This document shows positions 63,164 through 64,000 of a stretch of DNA of 64,000 nt, piece by piece. Source of the stretch: Trichobilharzia szidati (Eukaryota; Platyhelminthes; Trematoda; Strigeidida; Schistosomatidae); NCBI GenBank assembly GCA_944472155.2, contig OX235277.1, forward strand, positions 40,688,758-40,752,757, given 5' to 3'. Numbering within the stretch: position 1 is the first letter of the stretch; every line of letters begins with the position of its first letter. Below the pieces are notes generated by a model. It ran no database searches. It saw nothing but the letters and a program-made list of their open reading frames with translations, and was not told the DNA's origin. Made by a program: the position numbers and the translations under genes.

Positions 63164-64000
63164 GACCTGACTATTTGAAAACCCACCAGTTTAAGGTTAG
63201 TATCACCATTTTTACGTCTTGTTTCTAGCTGGGACAAGACTTCTTTTCGTTTAAGTCTGTCTTCAAGAGATAAATCAGGTCTGACTAAAATTCCTGACCC
63301 GGCAAGTTTGTGTACATTAGCCAGTAGATGATTCCGTTCATCAGGAGAACCTAAGACTACTTCAAGCAACCTTCTCTGATTAGAACATTCATCATCTCTT
63401 TTGCCTATTCTAATCAGCTTTTTAATCGATACTCCAGGGAAATTCGCTGGAAGCATCTTCCTTATAATACTACTCACTAATTTAAGGTCGTGATCGTGCC
63501 TTTTTACGGGATCAGATTCTTTGGACTCTTCTAAATTTCCAACAATTATGTTAGAGTCTAAGGGGAGCTTGTCGTGTTTAGCAGTGGCTACGTCTTTTCT
63601 CACCACTACTGATGCAGCCTGGCTACAGGTAACAGACGTTTGCTTACCATCAGTATTACTATATTTCTTCCGATTGCTTATTTTCGTTACCCACTGATCA
63701 TCTGCCTGCAGTTGCTTCTCAGGGCTGCTGCAGTTTTTGATGGTACAATCGAGATCAGTGTCTGCACCACCTTCATGGTGAACTTCGCTTACAGTGTTCT
63801 CTGGTGCTGAGATGCTGTTTGCGGCTCCCGTTCTGTTACCCTTTCGCTAACTAAGACGCTTCGAACGCCTAGTAGGTTTTACTTCCGGGGTAACTGGGAT
63901 AGTAACCGCCGGTGTGATAACATTCATGATGGCACTTGCTGCGTCATCTTCAGACGGGCAGTCTGTGTCACTATTACTCGCCACGCTATCATCAGGAAGT
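63115..64000 (-). CDS. CR1-type ORF1 (partial, one in-frame TAG)
   Basis: The minus frame runs from the window edge to 63,115. The last 163 codons from an internal Met at 63,606 are fully open: VVLGSPDERNHLLANVHKLA, RPDLSLEDRLKRKEVLSQLE. Such Arg/Lys-rich segments occur in nucleic-acid-binding ORF1 proteins. Upstream the same frame is open through an acidic stretch to a single TAG at 63,847-63,849, then open again to the edge (…PTRRSKRLS-stop). Its end overlaps ORF2 by 49 nt in another frame, suggesting reinitiation or translational coupling. Either the TAG is a recent lesion or the real start is downstream of it. Confidence 0.7.

Larger units (their letters stand above)
60262..64000 (-). mobile_element. 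CR1-type non-LTR retrotransposon, running off the right edge
   Basis: Two overlapping ORFs in the order ORF1 (63,115-64,000+) then ORF2 (60,323-63,163), with a short 3'UTR ending near 60,262 in repeated gtaaactgt-type octamers rather than a microsatellite tail. That combination is typical of the CR1 clade, to which SR1 of S. mansoni belongs. The 5' end is not in the window. Confidence 0.85.

Noticed and set aside
1..64000. CRISPR arrays, rRNA genes, prokaryotic operons or viral genomes
   Set aside because: Nothing of the kind is seen. Repeats are eukaryotic retroelements and microsatellites, and the coding regions have GT-AG introns.

Overview
The window looks like a repeat-saturated flatworm genome, most likely a schistosome or close blood-fluke relative. 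The reasons are RTE-clade and CR1-type non-LTR retrotransposons, Penelope-like elements (PLEs) with GIY-YIG ends, Sm-alpha-like tRNA-derived repeats carrying hammerhead ribozyme cores, low GC, and small spliced genes. No prokaryotic features are present. A 500-N scaffold gap lies at 29,478-29,977.

Left part (1-29.5 kb): one host gene runs on the minus strand, cut into short exons by kilobases of repeats. Six exons (26,007-26,102; 23,018-23,106; 15,435-15,538; 10,044-10,203; 6,987-7,134; 3,455-3,595) join in phase to 246 codons. The first four encode an ASH/Hydin-type domain that I recognise as cilia- and flagella-associated protein 221 (CFAP221/PCDP1). The introns hold PLE inverted dimers, 5'-truncated RTE copies (two with clear target-site duplications, TSDs), tRNA-headed SINEs, hammerhead-bearing repeats, foldback elements and possible solo LTRs. 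A well-formed exon-like reading at 18,333-18,454 does not fit the phase series.

Middle to right (29.98-59 kb): six copies of a two-exon gene for a small secreted cysteine-rich peptide. Exon 1 is a signal-peptide exon of 79 nt. Exon 2 encodes two consecutive inhibitor-cystine-knot patterns (12 Cys). The copies form three head-to-head pairs (30.2/34.5, 43.25/47.06, 56.0/57.07 kb). After subtracting later insertions, all three pairs have about 1.05 kb between their start codons, so the amplified unit is a divergent gene pair with a shared promoter region. The left pair is damaged: both copies have lost the splice donor, one also has exon indels and the other runs into the gap. The other four genes look intact (99 or 103 aa). 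Exon 2 is almost identical in the five copies where it is present, while the signal exon carries more amino-acid changes. Tail-to-tail spacers hold a duplicated, inverted segment, an intact RTE element (989-aa endonuclease/reverse transcriptase with a 12-bp TSD), an RT fragment with a stop in its YADD box, and SINEs.

Right end (59-64 kb): an RT fragment, then a CR1-type element on the minus strand with an intact 946-aa ORF2 overlapping ORF1, which runs off the window and has one in-frame TAG.

The knottin array is the most novel system here. The second is the set of non-autonomous repeats that borrow RTE sequence or carry ribozymes.
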